A stretch of DNA of 64,000 nt. Source: Cornus controversa (lineage: Eukaryota > Streptophyta > Magnoliopsida > Cornales > Cornaceae). Position numbers and translations under genes: made by a program. The first letter of the stretch is position 1. The number at the start of each line of letters is the position of its first letter. This document shows positions 32,354-44,042 of the stretch, piece after piece. Location of the stretch: contig CM048848.1 in assembly GCA_026545225.1 (NCBI GenBank), positions 18,341,353 through 18,405,352 of the forward strand, given 5' to 3'. The notes under the pieces are model-generated. The model worked only from the letters and a program-made list of their open reading frames with translations, searched no databases and was not told the DNA's origin.

Positions 32354-34413
32354 CTAGTTAGGGGGTTTTGCACCCAAAGACCTATTAGGAATAAATCCCA
32401 TAGTATCAACAGTCACAAACTTCTCCAAATCTTCCTTTTTCATCCAGATAGTTTTAACATGCAATTTATTAGGAAAGAATTGTGGAGAACCAAAAACAGT
32501 CTTCTTTTTATTTGAATTCTTTTTACCTTGAGAATTTTTGGGTTTGTTCCAATAATGTGGCTTTTTAGCATGAACCCTATTCTTAGCAAAAGAATTATGC
32601 ACATAAAAATCAGAATTAGAATGTCTTCTCTTTTTATAGCAATAGTGTTAACTATGTCCATTCTTACCACAAAAAGAACAATAAAGCACAATGGACATAA
32701 CATTAGCATGCACAGACTCAACTTGAGACTTAGGTTTGGGTTCAGACACAATTAAATTCTTAGTTTTAAGAAAAACAGTTTTTCCCTTAGATGATGACCC
32801 AACAAAACCTAATCCAGTCTTATCTCCTACAGGCTTACCAACACTAATCATGCTATCAAGCTTAATCTGTCCAGAAGTAAAAGCAATTAATTTCTCTTGT
32901 GATTTTTTCAATTTAGGCTCAAGAAAATTAATTTTAGCAACAAGAGAATCTCTAGCAGAAATAGCTTGACTTACCTCGCTTTCGAGAAACTTGACTTTGC
33001 TTTGAAGATTCAGAATTTCAGCTTTACTTTCTTCAATCATTTTCACTTAATCTTCATTCTTTTTCTTCAAAGTCTCTTTCTCAGATTTTTCTTGCTTTAA
33101 CTTCTCAGATTCTTTATGATATGCTTTCAGTAATGTTTTAAAAAGTTCTGGCAACTTGCTTTCACATGGTTCTTCATCAGACTGCTCAACTTCTGAATCG
33201 TCAGACCCTACTTGACTGAGAGTAGTGTACATCTCTGTTTTACCTACATCAGAAGAAGAATCATTAGTAGTATCACCATTCAATAAAGCAACAAAAGCAA
33301 GAGAATCATTCTCAACAGAAGAATCACTATCAGAGTTAGAAGATTCAGACTCAGAAATAATAGCTTTCATAACTTTCTTGTTTGAAATTTTCTTTGCATT
33401 AAAACTATTTTTCTTAGGACTTGGACATTGATTAGATGTATGACCTTTACCACCACATGTCCAACAAGTAACTTCAATTTCCTTAGAGTCATCTTCTTTC
33501 TCTTTCCTTTCATTACCTTTGGATGATGAGCTTTGATTCTGGAATTTAGAAGGATTTCCTTTTCTCAAATTTTTACCTTTTTCATATTCAAGAATCTTTC
33601 TAAATTTCCTAGCAAGGAGTGCAACATCATTATCTGAATCATATTCAAACCTTTCAATTTTTTCAACTTCAGATTTTGAAGAATTTGAACAATTTGACAA
33701 ACTTGAAGACTTTGAAGTCTTTCATGTTTTTAAAGCCAAATTTTTTGATTTCTGAAGCTTTGGATATTTCATCTCAAAAGTTTGAATTGATCCAACTAAC
33801 TCAGCTACCTCCATTAAATCTACATCTCTGCTCTCATATAAAGCTTCTAACTTAGCTTGGAACCTATCAGGCAATGATCTTATGATTTTTCTGATAATCT
33901 GAAAAGAAGGAATTTTCTCAACAAGGTTAGCACTACTTTGAACAATATCATTAAGCCTAGAATAAAAATCAGAGATCATCTCATCTTCATCCATTCTAAT
34001 TGTTTCAAATTTAGTAGCAAGCATTTGTAGCTTAGATCTCCTTGCCTTAGTGGTACCCTCATGAGTTACCTGTAAAATATCCCATGCTTCTTTCGAAGTG
34101 GAACAAGCAGAAATTCTAGCAAATTCAGAAGGAACAACAGAAATAAATATAGCATATAAACCTTTGTTGTTATTATTGGCATCTTCATGTTCAGCATTAG
34201 ACCATGTTGCCTTATCCTTCCTATAGTCACAACAGCATCACCATCACCAGTGGTAATGGTAGGACTTTTATAGCCATTCTCTACAGCCATCCAAACTCTC
34301 TCTCCTTGAGATTTTAAAAAGGCTTTCATGCGAGACTTCCAGAAAGTATAATTTGAACCATCAAACAAAGGAGTTCGCTGAATCGATCCACCCTCTTTCA
34401 TACTAGATTTCAT
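32354..34413 (-). pseudogene. Sirevirus gag with two zinc knuckles and a coiled coil
   Basis: The start reads LFDGSNYTFWKSRMKAFL (copia Gag N-terminus). After a frameshift near 34200 the main frame runs from about 34024 to 32354. It contains the UBN2-type Gag core (ISDFYSRLNDIVQS, IIRSLPDRFQAKLEAL), a first zinc knuckle CWTCGGKGHTSNQC (about 33430), a Ser/Asp/Glu-rich acidic region, a long Lys/Glu/Leu coiled coil (about 33110-32890), and a second Cys/His box CSFCGKNGHS (about 32660) cut by a stop where the last Cys should be. It ends in a basic Lys/Asn-rich tail. Stops at 33722, 33047 and 32648 break it. A coiled coil and a large Gag are usual in Sireviruses. The function would be particle assembly. 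Confidence 0.85.
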
Positions 34414-34504
34414 GATAATTTTTGAAAATAAAAATAAAATTTGATTTTAAAAATACTTTGCAAGGAACTACTCACAAATTAGAGAACACTGCTCTGATAC
34501 TAAT

Positions 34505-35687
34505 TGTGAGTTGCGCGGTGCGGAAGTGGGTGCGAAAAGTATTTTAGAACCTAGAGGGGGGTGAATAGGATCACTTGCTCGTTTGCTTAATTTTTAATAA
34601 TTCAATTTTAAGTTCAATTAATCAAACAATTAAAGAAAGAAAATAAATAAAGTGCAAGTAAAGAAAAGAATGCACCAGATATACATGGAAACCCAAGGCG
34701 GGAAAAACCACAAAGGGAGGCGGCACGCCTCAGGGAACCAATTCACTATGATGAAGCAAAGTACAACAGACGCTGTCTCAGTCTCACACCCCTCTTCACT
34801 CTGTCAAAGATCTGATGCGGAACACCTCAGGCTTATGATTGCGACAACACGTCCAACTGCTGCAGACTTTCGGCTAACGTCACCACCCTTACAGAAAGGT
34901 TGCTGGAAGAACCAAAATACTCAGCAAGTATTTTGTTCCCTTCGTAGTGCAATCTGGTCACATTTCTTCCTCAGCAAGCAAGCAAGCGAAGAACCTTCAA
35001 TCCAATGTTCTGATCAGCAAATTGATTTGATACAATCTCTGAGCAGCTAATCAGAAGTAGAACACCATCCTAAAAATCACTCGTGTAGTATGGATGTGTG
35101 TTCTTAAAAATATATAAACCCTAATTATTATGTATATACTTTCTCTCTTTAAAAATAATATTCCAGGGCCTCTTTTGTAGAGAAAATATGAATACATATA
35201 TATAGGCAAGGAAGTCCTAATTCTACTTGGAAAAGAAGTTGAATACCAAAATAGAATTTTCCTAGAAGTTTCAAACCCAATAGGAATCAGAATTTCCGTC
35301 AAAATCTATTTCCTATTTGGAATAGGATAAGTTGGATCAGTGCCAAATAAATAGGAATGGTGGGTCTTTTTGAAAACCTGTAAAAACTAAACTGCCGAGA
35401 AAAGTTGGACTTGTCCTAAATATTGGGGACCGGTCCCATTTTGAAAAACCCTAAATTTTGCATTTAAACCCTGGTTTTTTAAAATAGACTCGGAACTAAA
35501 AAGTGCAAAGTGTCCTCACCATACTTACCTGTACTATATGGTGTTCTAACTGATTTGTCTGCATCCATGCACTTGAATATCAGCTCGTAGTAGTCGATGA
35601 TCGATACAAAGAATAAATCGAAAATTACAACTCGATCAATCAAGTTTTGATCACCAAAATATGCCAATTACAAATTTATATCTCACA
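34505..35687 (-). repeat. Sirevirus 5' LTR (1183 bp)
   Basis: Bounded by TGTGAG and CTCACA. The PBS adjoins on the left. TTCTG follows on the right and would be the target duplication. One degenerate TCGATCAATC palindrome lies at 35631-35644. Confidence 0.8.
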
Positions 35688-35962
35688 TTCTGTACCAAAT
35701 GATACAAAACATTTTTAATCCCCAAAAGCATACTTGTAGACAGATTCTTGTAACCTTTTGTCCTCTCAACAAGATTTGTCATTGTAAAGTACTTCTGTCT
35801 CCCACATCTTTATATTACTTGGGCACAAAAATAGTTCTAATGACTATTGCAAGTTTATAGTTGAACATTTTTTAAGAATAAAGAACCAAAATAATTGTGA
35901 AATCTGATCATGTGTGTTGTTTAGAGAGGAAGAGAGAATCTGGCATGAGAAATTTTACTTAC

Positions 35963-36791
35963 CTTATGCTGACCATATTTTTCTCTAATTGCAGGTAAAC
36001 TAGAACCGTGGCTGTTACAACAAAGATTATGCAGCACCTTAACACAACCACATAAATCAGAGGGCTCGTAATGTGTGTCATGCCGCAAAGTGGAATTCTG
36101 TATTAAATCAAATAAATGTTTGAAACATGTTAAAAGTGTTTCCAATATAGAACTGTATCTATTATGAATATTAGGCAACAAGTACCCAAGGTCTCTTCGA
36201 AGGGATAAACATATAGTTGGCCAAGAAAATCGCTGAAATAGCAATAAGTGATAGAGGATAAGAAAGCATACTGTACTCTGGAAGAGTTAACTCTGCAAGG
36301 TAGTTTGCCAAAAACTCTAGCTGGAATGATAGAGCCTACAAAGATTAAAGAACATCTATGCAATTAAAAAAAGTTGTCCATCTTGTGACCAAATGACTCT
36401 AATTATCTAATTTTTATTGTCCAGACCAGTATTCTGAATAATTGGTACCATATTGGCCTTAATTATTTTTGTTACAAACTTTACCACTATTTTGCCAATT
36501 ACAATGTTCCAACTATGAACTATGTATAGAATGGAGGTAAATTAAAAATCCAAAAACCAAGTAATCCAGTTCATGATCATCCCTCATTGACCCCTTGAGC
36601 AGCACGAACAAATCGCCTATATGTTATGTGTCAATGAATTACAAGTCAATGCGAAGAGCAGCTTACACAAAATCACAAATTATATTCAATAAGAATCAAG
36701 AATATGGTCATTACCTCAAAAAATATTTAACCGTCAGAGCTGTCATTTCAAACTTCAAATAATTTAGAACAGAAGATTCCATTTCCAAAAC
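35963..36791 (-). pseudogene. A1-type cyclin, 3' half, copy 1
   Basis: Four exons of the cyclin box C-terminal half are visible on the minus strand: 36791-36715 (LEMESSVLNYLKFEMTALTV), 36616-36583 (RFVRAAQGVNE), 36335-36186 ([19 protein letters not shown] ... IPSKRPW) and 36097-35963 (NSTLRHDTHYEPSDL ... AIREKYGQHK). All frames are open and the phases join correctly. A-type cyclins bind and activate CDKs in S and G2 phase. Lesions: the acceptor before the first exon reads AA instead of AG (36792-36793), the donor after RFVRAAQGVNE reads GG instead of GT (36581-36582), and the last exon is lost to the Sirevirus block. All exons upstream of 36791 are absent from this copy. Confidence 0.88.
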
Positions 36792-36852
36792 TTGCAGAAC
36801 TTGTGTTACTTACCGCTCATGAAAATTAAAAAGCAACATTTAGAAAATGCAC

Positions 36853-37698
36853 AATTCACACATTGAAAGTGGGTTAGGGTCACATCACTTCCGTGGAATG
36901 ATGTTTTGCCGCTCATGATCGAAAGTGTATACTTAAATGATGATGATATTACCATCTTCACACCATGGCTCCTCCCGTAATAGTCACAAAATTGCCTTTG
37001 TATATCTCTCTCTACTCCATAATACCCCTAAAAATCTACCCTTTCTCTCTTTTTTAATCATGATCCTGGTTGAGAGGGGCATCTGTCACCCCAAAGGGGC
37101 ATCTGTGCCCATAAAGGCCACACCTGTGCCCTTAGAGGGTGCATTTGCGCCTTTGGGGGAGCATCTGTGCACATCGAGTGTACATCTATGCACATAGAGG
37201 CACATCTACACCCCTGGAGGTGCACCTACACCTTTGTGGCAGAAAGGTATATTAAACGTCCGTTTTAGGAAATGATTGAGAAATATGAAAAGTTCCAAAA
37301 TTGAATTTTCTTCAACCCTATTGAATTTTGGGCCATTTTAACAGTCGAATATAAAGTTATGGCCGGAATACCAAAATGGGTTTAGAACTTTAAGGGCTTG
37401 AATTGGCCTAGTCTTCAATGTGAATAGGCCCATGCTCATTTTCTTCATTTAAACTCAGTTCTGGCCCACTTTTTCAATCCATTTACCTTGGATCTTCAAT
37501 ATAAAATTGCCCAATGGATCTTTGATGTATCTTCTCTCTTATTGAAGCACTAAATAAGCTGAATTGATTGAATTTGCGGGGAAATTCCTAAAATCAACAA
37601 AAGCAAGAAAATAACATAAAAATACCAAAGTAAACACAATTAAGGAATTAACATATGCAATTAAAGAGGCTTAAATGTGCAACATTTGGCGCATATCA
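36853..37698 (-). mobile_element. Athila-related LTR fragment
   Basis: The right part (about 37600-37698) follows the Athila LTR end block by block: ACATAAAAATACCAAAGTAAAC, ACATATGCAATTAAAGAGG, then ...ATATCA. The left end is not defined and no target duplication was found. It holds a 20-22 bp repeat array at 37076-37240 at the place where Athila LTRs carry their palindromes. Confidence 0.5.
37076..37240. repeat. Degenerate array of about eight 20-22 bp units (GGGGCATCTGTGCCC type)
   Basis: Units of the pattern R-GGGCATCTGTGCCC-YWWAR run from GGGGCATCTGTCACCCC to GGTGCACCTACACC. Several are short inverted repeats (GGGCA/TGCCC, GGTGC/GCGCC). Confidence 0.7.
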
Positions 37699-37699
37699 C

Positions 37700-38296
37700 A
37701 CTCATTCACTGAGTGATTTAGGATATTTCTATTTGCTTGATCAACTGTTCGAAGACTACTTCAAAGATTTATTCTTGATCAAGTTACTGGATTGATTTCT
37801 TCTACAAATGTTCGTTGGTGAGGAAGGAGAAGAAGATCACACTACGAAGGGGACAAAATACTTGTTGAGTGTTCGGGTTTTTTCAGTTACCTTTCTCCAA
37901 GGATTGTGACATTAGCCAAAAGTCTGCAGCAATTGGACAAAGGAGTCGCAAGAGTAAGCCTGAGGCATTCAGCATTAAGTTCTTGTTAGAGTGCAGTGGG
38001 TGTGAGTTTCGGACAAAGTCTATTGTACTTTGCTTTGATGATAGTGGATTTAGTTCTCCGAGGCTACACAACCTCACTCTTGATTTTTTCCCGATCTAGG
38101 TTTTCCACATATATTAGGTGCATTCGTTTACTTTACTGCACTTTATTTATTTACTTGCATTGTGAGATTGCTCAGATTTTAATTAGATTTAGATTTGGAT
38201 AATTTGAAAGATTAAGCAAAAAGCGAGTAAACTTAATCACCCCCTTTAGGTTTTAAATCTAACTTTTGCATCCGCTTCTGCACCGCGCAACTCATA
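37700..38296 (+). mobile_element. Sirevirus LTR fragment, plus orientation
   Basis: Matches the reverse complement of the LTR at 34505-35100: CACTACGAAGGGGACAAAAT, AAAAGTCTGCAGCAATTGGA, CACCCCCTTTAGG and the terminal CACCGCGCAACTCATA. The start is not defined. No PBS follows, so it is a solo LTR or a broken end lying against kinase sequence. Confidence 0.6.
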
Positions 38297-38559
38297 ACTA
38301 GAGGGTATCTAGCCCCAGAATGGTTGAAGAATCTAGAGATTAATGAAAAGGCTGATGTCTACAACTAAGGGATTATTCTGCTGGAATTACCGACACGGAA
38401 GAGTACATATGGTTCCTCTTGAATGAAGCCCAAGAGAATGGGTACAACCATATTGTAGGATGGGTGTGGCAAAAGATTAAGCATGGAAGGCTCATGAAGG
38501 TGATTGATCTAAAACATGCGTTTATAGAAAATATTTTTCTAGTACTCAAGAACTTTTAG
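38294..38559 (+). pseudogene. Receptor-like protein kinase fragment (subdomains VIII-X), copy 1
   Basis: The translation ITRGYLAPEWLKNLEINEKA then DVYN, stop, GIILLEL is the activation-segment end and subdomain IX of a plant receptor-like kinase. After a frameshift come GYNHIVGWVWQKIKHGRLM and KVIDLKHAF, matching the region between subdomains IX and XI. Only about 85 codons remain, so the family cannot be fixed (LRK10-like or SD-type are both possible). The TAA in place of a Tyr/Phe codon and the frameshift rule out function. Confidence 0.7.
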
Positions 38560-39254
38560 CACCAACTAAGTTTGAAACTCTTTCTTCATTTATTAATACT
38601 GAAAATGCATTTGTTGTAGTCTATAAATTATTACCAATGGCTTCCACTGTAACTGCAAAAGTTCTGAGTTTATGTTATGTAATGGGTATTGGAGCAGTAA
38701 GCTAGAAAGCTCCTCAACCAATGACTAACATTTAATTATAGATTTTAGGAAAAAAATCTATCAAATGTTCTTCCTTCCACCCATGATGGATTGTTGTTTT
38801 TCAATCCTTGTGAACTCATGGGTTATTCCTGTTCGTAATAGCAAGAATTTTCAAAAATAAAAATTAAAATTAAAAAGAAGAAGAAAAAAAAGGTGTAAAT
38901 GTCCTATTTGATGGATATTATCTGAAAAAAGAAATAATAATCAGTAAAGAGAGAATTGTAGTCAATAAGGTAGTTTCAAAACCAAGTCTAGAGATTTTCC
39001 AATATGGACGTTTTGCCAATAAGCAAATTCCAACTAGTAAGTGATTAAAATGAAAGGGAACACTTATTTTAAAATGTCCAAACAATCTGTAAACTAATGG
39101 GACTCAAGATCACCAAGCAAACTAGAAACTAAATCTTTTATGCTCAAGACTCTATCCTTCATTTGATGGATATTAAGTGAAACTGATCTTGCTTGACTCT
39201 CTGACAATATGCTAGAGTGGATAGTTCTGATATTAGTGCAACGTTAATTATATC
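38560..39254. other. Intergenic or intron remnant after the kinase fragment
   Basis: AT-rich, shared with 62024-62707. In the partner copy a 90-codon basic frame (62223-62495) is open, but here the same stretch carries small indels that break it, so I do not call a gene. Confidence 0.4.
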
Positions 39255-39378
39255 CTTGAGGTGGACCTGGAGCAACCGTGTAACCTGGAGATCACGGGTT
39301 TGATAGCGAAAACAACATCTCCATGCAGAGGTAAGGCTGTGTTCATCTGACTATTCCAGACCCTGCCCGTTTTAAGTA
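39255..39378 (+). mobile_element. tRNA-derived SINE (TS/Au-like)
   Basis: GAGGTGGACCTGGAGCAACC, GGAGATCACGGGTTTGATAG (B-box-like) and GAGGTAAGGCTGTGTTCATC ... AGACCCTGCCC follow the order of a widespread plant SINE group with the conserved GGTAAGGCTGCGTACA and AGACCC blocks. Copied at 62708-62831. Confidence 0.6.
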
Positions 39379-39381
39379 TAT

Positions 39382-41917
39382 TGAAGAAACCTAGAGCGTG
39401 AGGGGGTGAATATGTTCTGTCAAATTTTAGTCTTTAATTCTTTAAGTATGACACACACAATCCATAAAACTTGACACAGTGATTTATAGAGGAAAACTCC
39501 AATGTGGGGTAAAAAACCTCTTGGCCCTCAGGCCCGAACTGATCTCCACTATGTCTAAAAGGGTAGTACAATAATCTTCCAATCACTCTCTCACTCTCCC
39601 TAGGCCTGAACCAGTCTCACCAATCCTCACAACAATTTTTCCACTCTCAACCCAGCCCATGCTTCCCAAAGCCCAAGCTATCTTTCACCACAATCACTCA
39701 CACTCCCCCTGTCCAAAGTATCCCTATACTTGGACTATAGATAGTGATGTAGAGTCAGTTCGATGTTATAAACAGCAACTCTTCAAGCTTTGATTGCCAG
39801 TCTTCAAAGTCCTGCTTGATGATGACACGACCACTTGAATTCTTGATTGATAATGACCTTTGAACTCCAGTAATGATAGGCTTTAATATGTACACCCTTG
39901 AGTGTAGCTACAAGTAACTTGTAGAAACCCACTCTTTCCATGAACCCCCTTTTCAGCCATTTAGACTTCTGTTTAGCTTGGTATATTATCTTTAAAAGCT
40001 TGTTATGATATTTTAGGCCTTGTACCTGTTCTTAATCTTGACAAAAATATAGCTAGAGTAGGCTTTTAGTAGCACAAAAATAAAGCATGCAAGTAAAGCA
40101 ATTTGCACTGAAAGAAACCAAAGTCAGCATGCATTTTCAGCAAATATAGAGTTCAAAAAATCAGAACTCAGCATTCAGCAATATGGAATCCAAAAATCAG
40201 AATACAGTATTCATCAATGTGGAATTCAAAAATTGGAATTCAGTTTTCAGAAATATGGAATTCAAAATTCACAATTCAGCTTTTAGCAATATGGAATTCA
40301 AAATGTGGAATTTAGTATTCAGCAATGTGGAATTCAAAATTTGGAATTCAGTTTTCAGAGGTGCAGGTATAGATGCAGAGATAGGAGCTACCTTAAACAC
40401 TTCACAAACACCTTATAAAGATCATATATCCTTGCTTGTATTCTAATAGTAGTCAGAAACCAAGATAATAAGATACGCCTTTTCTTGAAATGGATGAAAG
40501 CAATCACAATATACAAAATCAGGTTTGAAGAAGTCAAAATTCGAGGATGCTACAAGACCATCCTCCGACAAGCACAAATTAAATATGAAGAATTACACTT
40601 GTTAGACTTGATAGAGACAAATCAACTATTAGCATAATCACTTTTCACAAAATCAGAATCTTTGAACAACAAATATAGTTTGTGATGCTGATGAACGGAA
40701 AATATTGAAGCCTTTAAATCATACTTTTAGCTAGCATTTACTGGTCATAAAATATATTTTACACTTGCTAAGATAGCTCATATTAGTGTAGAAATCAAAT
40801 GAAACAGATTTGCTTCCTTTTTTATATGGTTGACAGTAACAAGAAATTATATCAGCAATGAACAGTAACTTAGCAGAAAGAATATCAATTTCAGTCGTCA
40901 CAACCTTAAACTACCTTCAAGCAAATGTCCAACAGATCATACATGATGTTTGAAACTTGCCTAAATCACCTATGTTAGTCCAGAAGCTAATTAGAGTAAC
41001 CTGGCAGTGGTTGTGGTCATTTCTAGTAGTGAACAATACAGCAGCAATCGTTAGGTAAGCTTGTCAGTGGTGTGGTCATGGATTTTAGTGAATATGAGAT
41101 GGAAAATACTCAATATATCAGATGTAGCATGTTGTAATCATCAAGAATACATTTCAGATTAGGCAATGATGAACTAGACCTCTAAGTAACTAACAGCTCA
41201 AACTAGAGGTTTGAAAGCCAAGAAATGTGTGCAGGCTCATATTCATCTTAAAACTGACTTTGTTAATGTAAATCAACCAAACACATTTGTTGCAATCAAA
41301 GATGGATGCAAACCTTTAGCTCATATAAAAATAGTAGTTTAACCTTGAATTAAGCAGATATGAACAGTACATTTAGACTGAAGTTCAGTATATAGAAAGC
41401 TCAATAAGGTTGTGGCTGCATATCTCAACTTAGGATGAACTTAATGTATCATAACAAATTTAATCAAGCCTAATTTAAGTTCATAAAGCGAAAGAAAATA
41501 CTCACAGCACTTTAATGAATCTGGACATAAGCTCAAAGATCTTCAAAGACATCCATGAAAACAGCAGGGTCTGCTACAGTTTGTGCTCCTCAATTGACCT
41601 CAGTTGAAGCAATTTACTCACTGAAATGTTAGGCTTGAAGCTGTCAAGAATTCGTACATTTACGATCTCTCTGTCTTCTCAAATGGTGCTGCTCCTTTTC
41701 TATTAATTTCTCAATTTTTCTCTCACTTGAAGCTCACACAGCTGCAATGGACAGAGCTGTACATATAGCTGCATAGGAGCCATTCAAACGTCTGTGAGAG
41801 GATAAGGTTAACAGCTGCCAACTTGTCCTTTTGCTGATTTCAAAAATGGCCAATCATTGGCTCTTCCTTGAAATGGCAAGGCTCCCCATAAATTTTTGCA
41901 ACTATTTAAGGCTAACA
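39382..41917 (-). mobile_element. Solo LTR (2.5 kb), same family as the one nested in Athila
   Basis: Plus-strand ends are TGAAGAAACC and GGCTAACA. Flanking bases are TATAT (39377-39381) and TATAC (41918-41922), a 4/5 match. The left 350 bp match the right part of 13394-15870 in reverse. The minus strand has a TATA-like TTAAATAG near its start (41899-41908), as expected for U3. No PBS or coding DNA adjoins. Confidence 0.62.
40140..40370. repeat. About eight 30-bp units AGCAATATGGAATTCAAAAT
   Basis: Tandem array with unit AGYAATRTGGAATTCAAAAWT plus GGAATTCAG. It is open in one plus-strand frame as repeated NMEFKxxNSxF, but it lies inside an LTR and is most likely not translated. The partner array is at 63600-63840. 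Confidence 0.8.
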
Positions 41918-42094
41918 TATACAAGCAAGTTTGGAAAATGTTTGGCAAGTTTATGACCACGTTATCCTCACCAACCAAGGTTGAATGCTATTATACCATC
42001 CAATTGGTTATAGTTTGGGAGCTGTACACAAGTGTCCAGAAAGTGTGGAAGGAGTTCGCCAAATACAAACTAGCTTTGTTGTGTAGAGTAATTG

Positions 42095-42327
42095 AAGGGT
42101 GACATTCTAGCATGATACTTGGTGCTGGGATCAAGACTTAAAAGGATGTCTTATCAAACTTGACAGAATTTCTAGGGAGAAGGAAGCTGTGATGGTAGAT
42201 TATGTGAGGTTATCTGATAGAGGAATGGTTTGGGAACCTTGCTTTGGAGGGGTGATCAAGGATTGGTAGCTGGAAGCAGTAGATACCTTGTTTGATTTGT
42301 CATTTATAGGCATTCTAGGTGAAAGAG
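42095..42327 (+). pseudogene. LINE ORF2 fragment (spacer between RT and zf-RVT)
   Basis: Conceptual translation reads HDTWCWDQDLKGCL, then SREKEAVMVDYVRLSD and MVWEPCFGGVIKDW, stop, LEAVDTL. This is the pattern that follows the reverse transcriptase in plant LINEs. Only about 75 codons remain, and it is cut off exactly where copy 2 of the segmental duplication starts (42328). Confidence 0.5.
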
Positions 42328-42689
42328 AACGTGTTCTGTTGGACCCCTGCTGGAAACAGTAACTTGAGGTGAGTTCTTACTACAGGTATTAAAGTTTCTT
42401 CAAAGGTGGCCTTTCTAGTTTGTATGGTTTCCTAGAGAAATTTGACAATTGATAATTTTGTGAAAGGGGAAATGTGCTTTCTAATTGGTGTTGCTTGTAC
42501 AAAGTAAATGGTGACTAACCTGTTGCAGTGAGTGATTTATTATCACTGTCATTTGATCTTTTTCAAATCTGTTGTTTTTTTGTTAAGAAATACACCTATC
42601 CTTCCAAATGAGACTTGATCCTGCACCACTCCTTTAGGGGTGGCACAGTTAGCTAACATCTGATAATTGTGTGAAAAGAGAAGTACGTC

Positions 42690-43206
42690 AACCTACCGAG
42701 GCAAATCAATTCATCCAATGAGAGAATTGAACAGAAGATTTGAACAACCATGGAGAAGCAGATTGCGTGGAGTAAGTCTGGTGACGAAGCGGATCCAGGG
42801 CCTAAAGACTCTTTAGTGTGAGTTCGGCTACGGTATGTGTCAAGAGATAACTAGGGGTTCTAGGGTATGCTAATTGTCAATTTATTGTAACCTTTTTCTC
42901 ATAGTTATTTGTTCATTGGTGGACTAGGCCCCATGGTTTCTTCCTATTGAGGTTTTCCACATAAAAATGTCCCAGCTCTTTATTTAATTTCATGTTTATA
43001 TGATTTTTTTAATTGAATACAAAGGAAAAACAGTAACAAACTAAAAATTCAAATCATAATTAGCAAGAATTTAGCAAAATAACTAGATTTTGAAATTAAT
43101 ATCCATAAAACATATTCACCCCCCTCTAGGTCTAATTCACCGCACACACTCTGACCTAATCAAAGCGTTGGATAACAATCACATACTCAACAATTAGTAT
43201 GAGAGC
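42690..43206 (+). mobile_element. Copia LTR 3' part and PBS (copy 2)
   Basis: Matches 27498-28036, ending ACTCAACA (43192) followed by ATTAGTATGAGAGC. The first 240 bp of the LTR are deleted here. Confidence 0.6.
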
Positions 43207-44042
43207 ATTTAATTGTAGATTTATCAAAAACCATTCCTAAATAAGTTTCGAACCTCTCATGGTCCCGATTAGTTAAAACATGGAAGAGGAAGCCGGAGGA
43301 TCTCCTACTATCTCTGACAAGGTCCGCTTAGGATGAAGAAGTTTGAAGCTTCTTTTAGCCCGAGTTACCAAGCAAAGCAGGAAAAAGAAATTTCAAAACC
43401 CAAACACCCCGTGCTAATAAAAGAAACAAGCACAATTAGTATTGTTTGTTGTGAAATATAGAGAAATCAATTTTTGACCTATTCTTCATTAAGCAACTTA
43501 AACCATATAGGAGAACTTAAAACACTAAAAGAAAGTGACATTCAATCATCAAAAATTTGTTAGAATGAAGTCATGGACTAGGGAGAGCAAAATAGATAGT
43601 GAAGACACAGTATCAATACCCAAAGTCTGTCTCCAATCCTAGTCAGGTCAGATTCCTAAAGGTCTATGACAGCACATGACATATCTTCCAACAATCTTTT
43701 TCAGAGGAAGGGGTCTTCTATAAATCAACCAGAAAAGTTCAAGAAAAGAGTAATGAGCTGAAGAAATGTGGCTTGGGAGTTCAGACCCAAAGCCACCAAA
43801 ACAGAGGTAGACCAGTCAAACCTTCTCCTTTTCTTCTATAGTTTTTCCCACTTCTCGCTATATTTTTAAGGTAAGTTTGTCCTCTCTTCTATTTTCACCT
43901 TGAGACTCAAATCGTATTGAGTTGATCATGAACCAAGGTGTTGGCAAAAAGGTGTCCGCGGGCTTCTCCAAACTCACATCCTTTCACCATATGAGTTGAC
44001 AAGGTGAAGGTGTTGCATGGAGAACTAATAGGTTTCATTATG
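43207..44042. other. Decayed copia internal sequence and intergenic DNA (copy 2)
   Basis: Counterpart of 28037-28869. No frame. Confidence 0.4.

Larger units (their letters stand above)
30942..35687 (-). mobile_element. Truncated Sirevirus (Ty1/copia, SIRE/Maximus lineage): one LTR, PBS and gag, no pol
   Basis: On the minus strand: LTR 35687-34505 (TGTGAG...CTCACA termini), PBS 34504-34491 (ATTAGTATCAGAGC), gag 34413-32354, then about 1.4 kb of AT-rich DNA without protease, integrase or RT. The other LTR is absent and the left edge lies inside the last exon of cyclin copy 1. Comparison with copy 2 shows that about 570 bp of host DNA (46037-46608) was lost together with the left end, so insertion was followed by a deletion. 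Confidence 0.8.
26738..36852. repeat. Segmental duplication, copy 1
   Basis: Collinear with 42328-50532 at high identity, in the same orientation. Homology starts at AACGTGTTCTGTTGG in both copies and stops at ATGCACAATT (36852 / 50532). Copy 1 uniquely contains about 430 bp at 27066-27498 and the Sirevirus block at 30942-35687. It lacks the solo LTR and about 570 bp at the end of the cyclin gene. Confidence 0.92.
38285..40524. repeat. Second segmental duplication, copy 1 (partner 61764-64000)
   Basis: Direct repeat of at least 2.2 kb. It spans 12 bp of the Sirevirus LTR end, the kinase fragment, a SINE and the start of a solo LTR. Homology is still running at the end of the window in copy 2. 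Confidence 0.92.

Noticed and set aside
35921-36363. Two overlapping minus-strand ORFs read as independent small proteins
   Set aside because: Each runs through an exon and an intron. Correct splicing gives cyclin A sequence.
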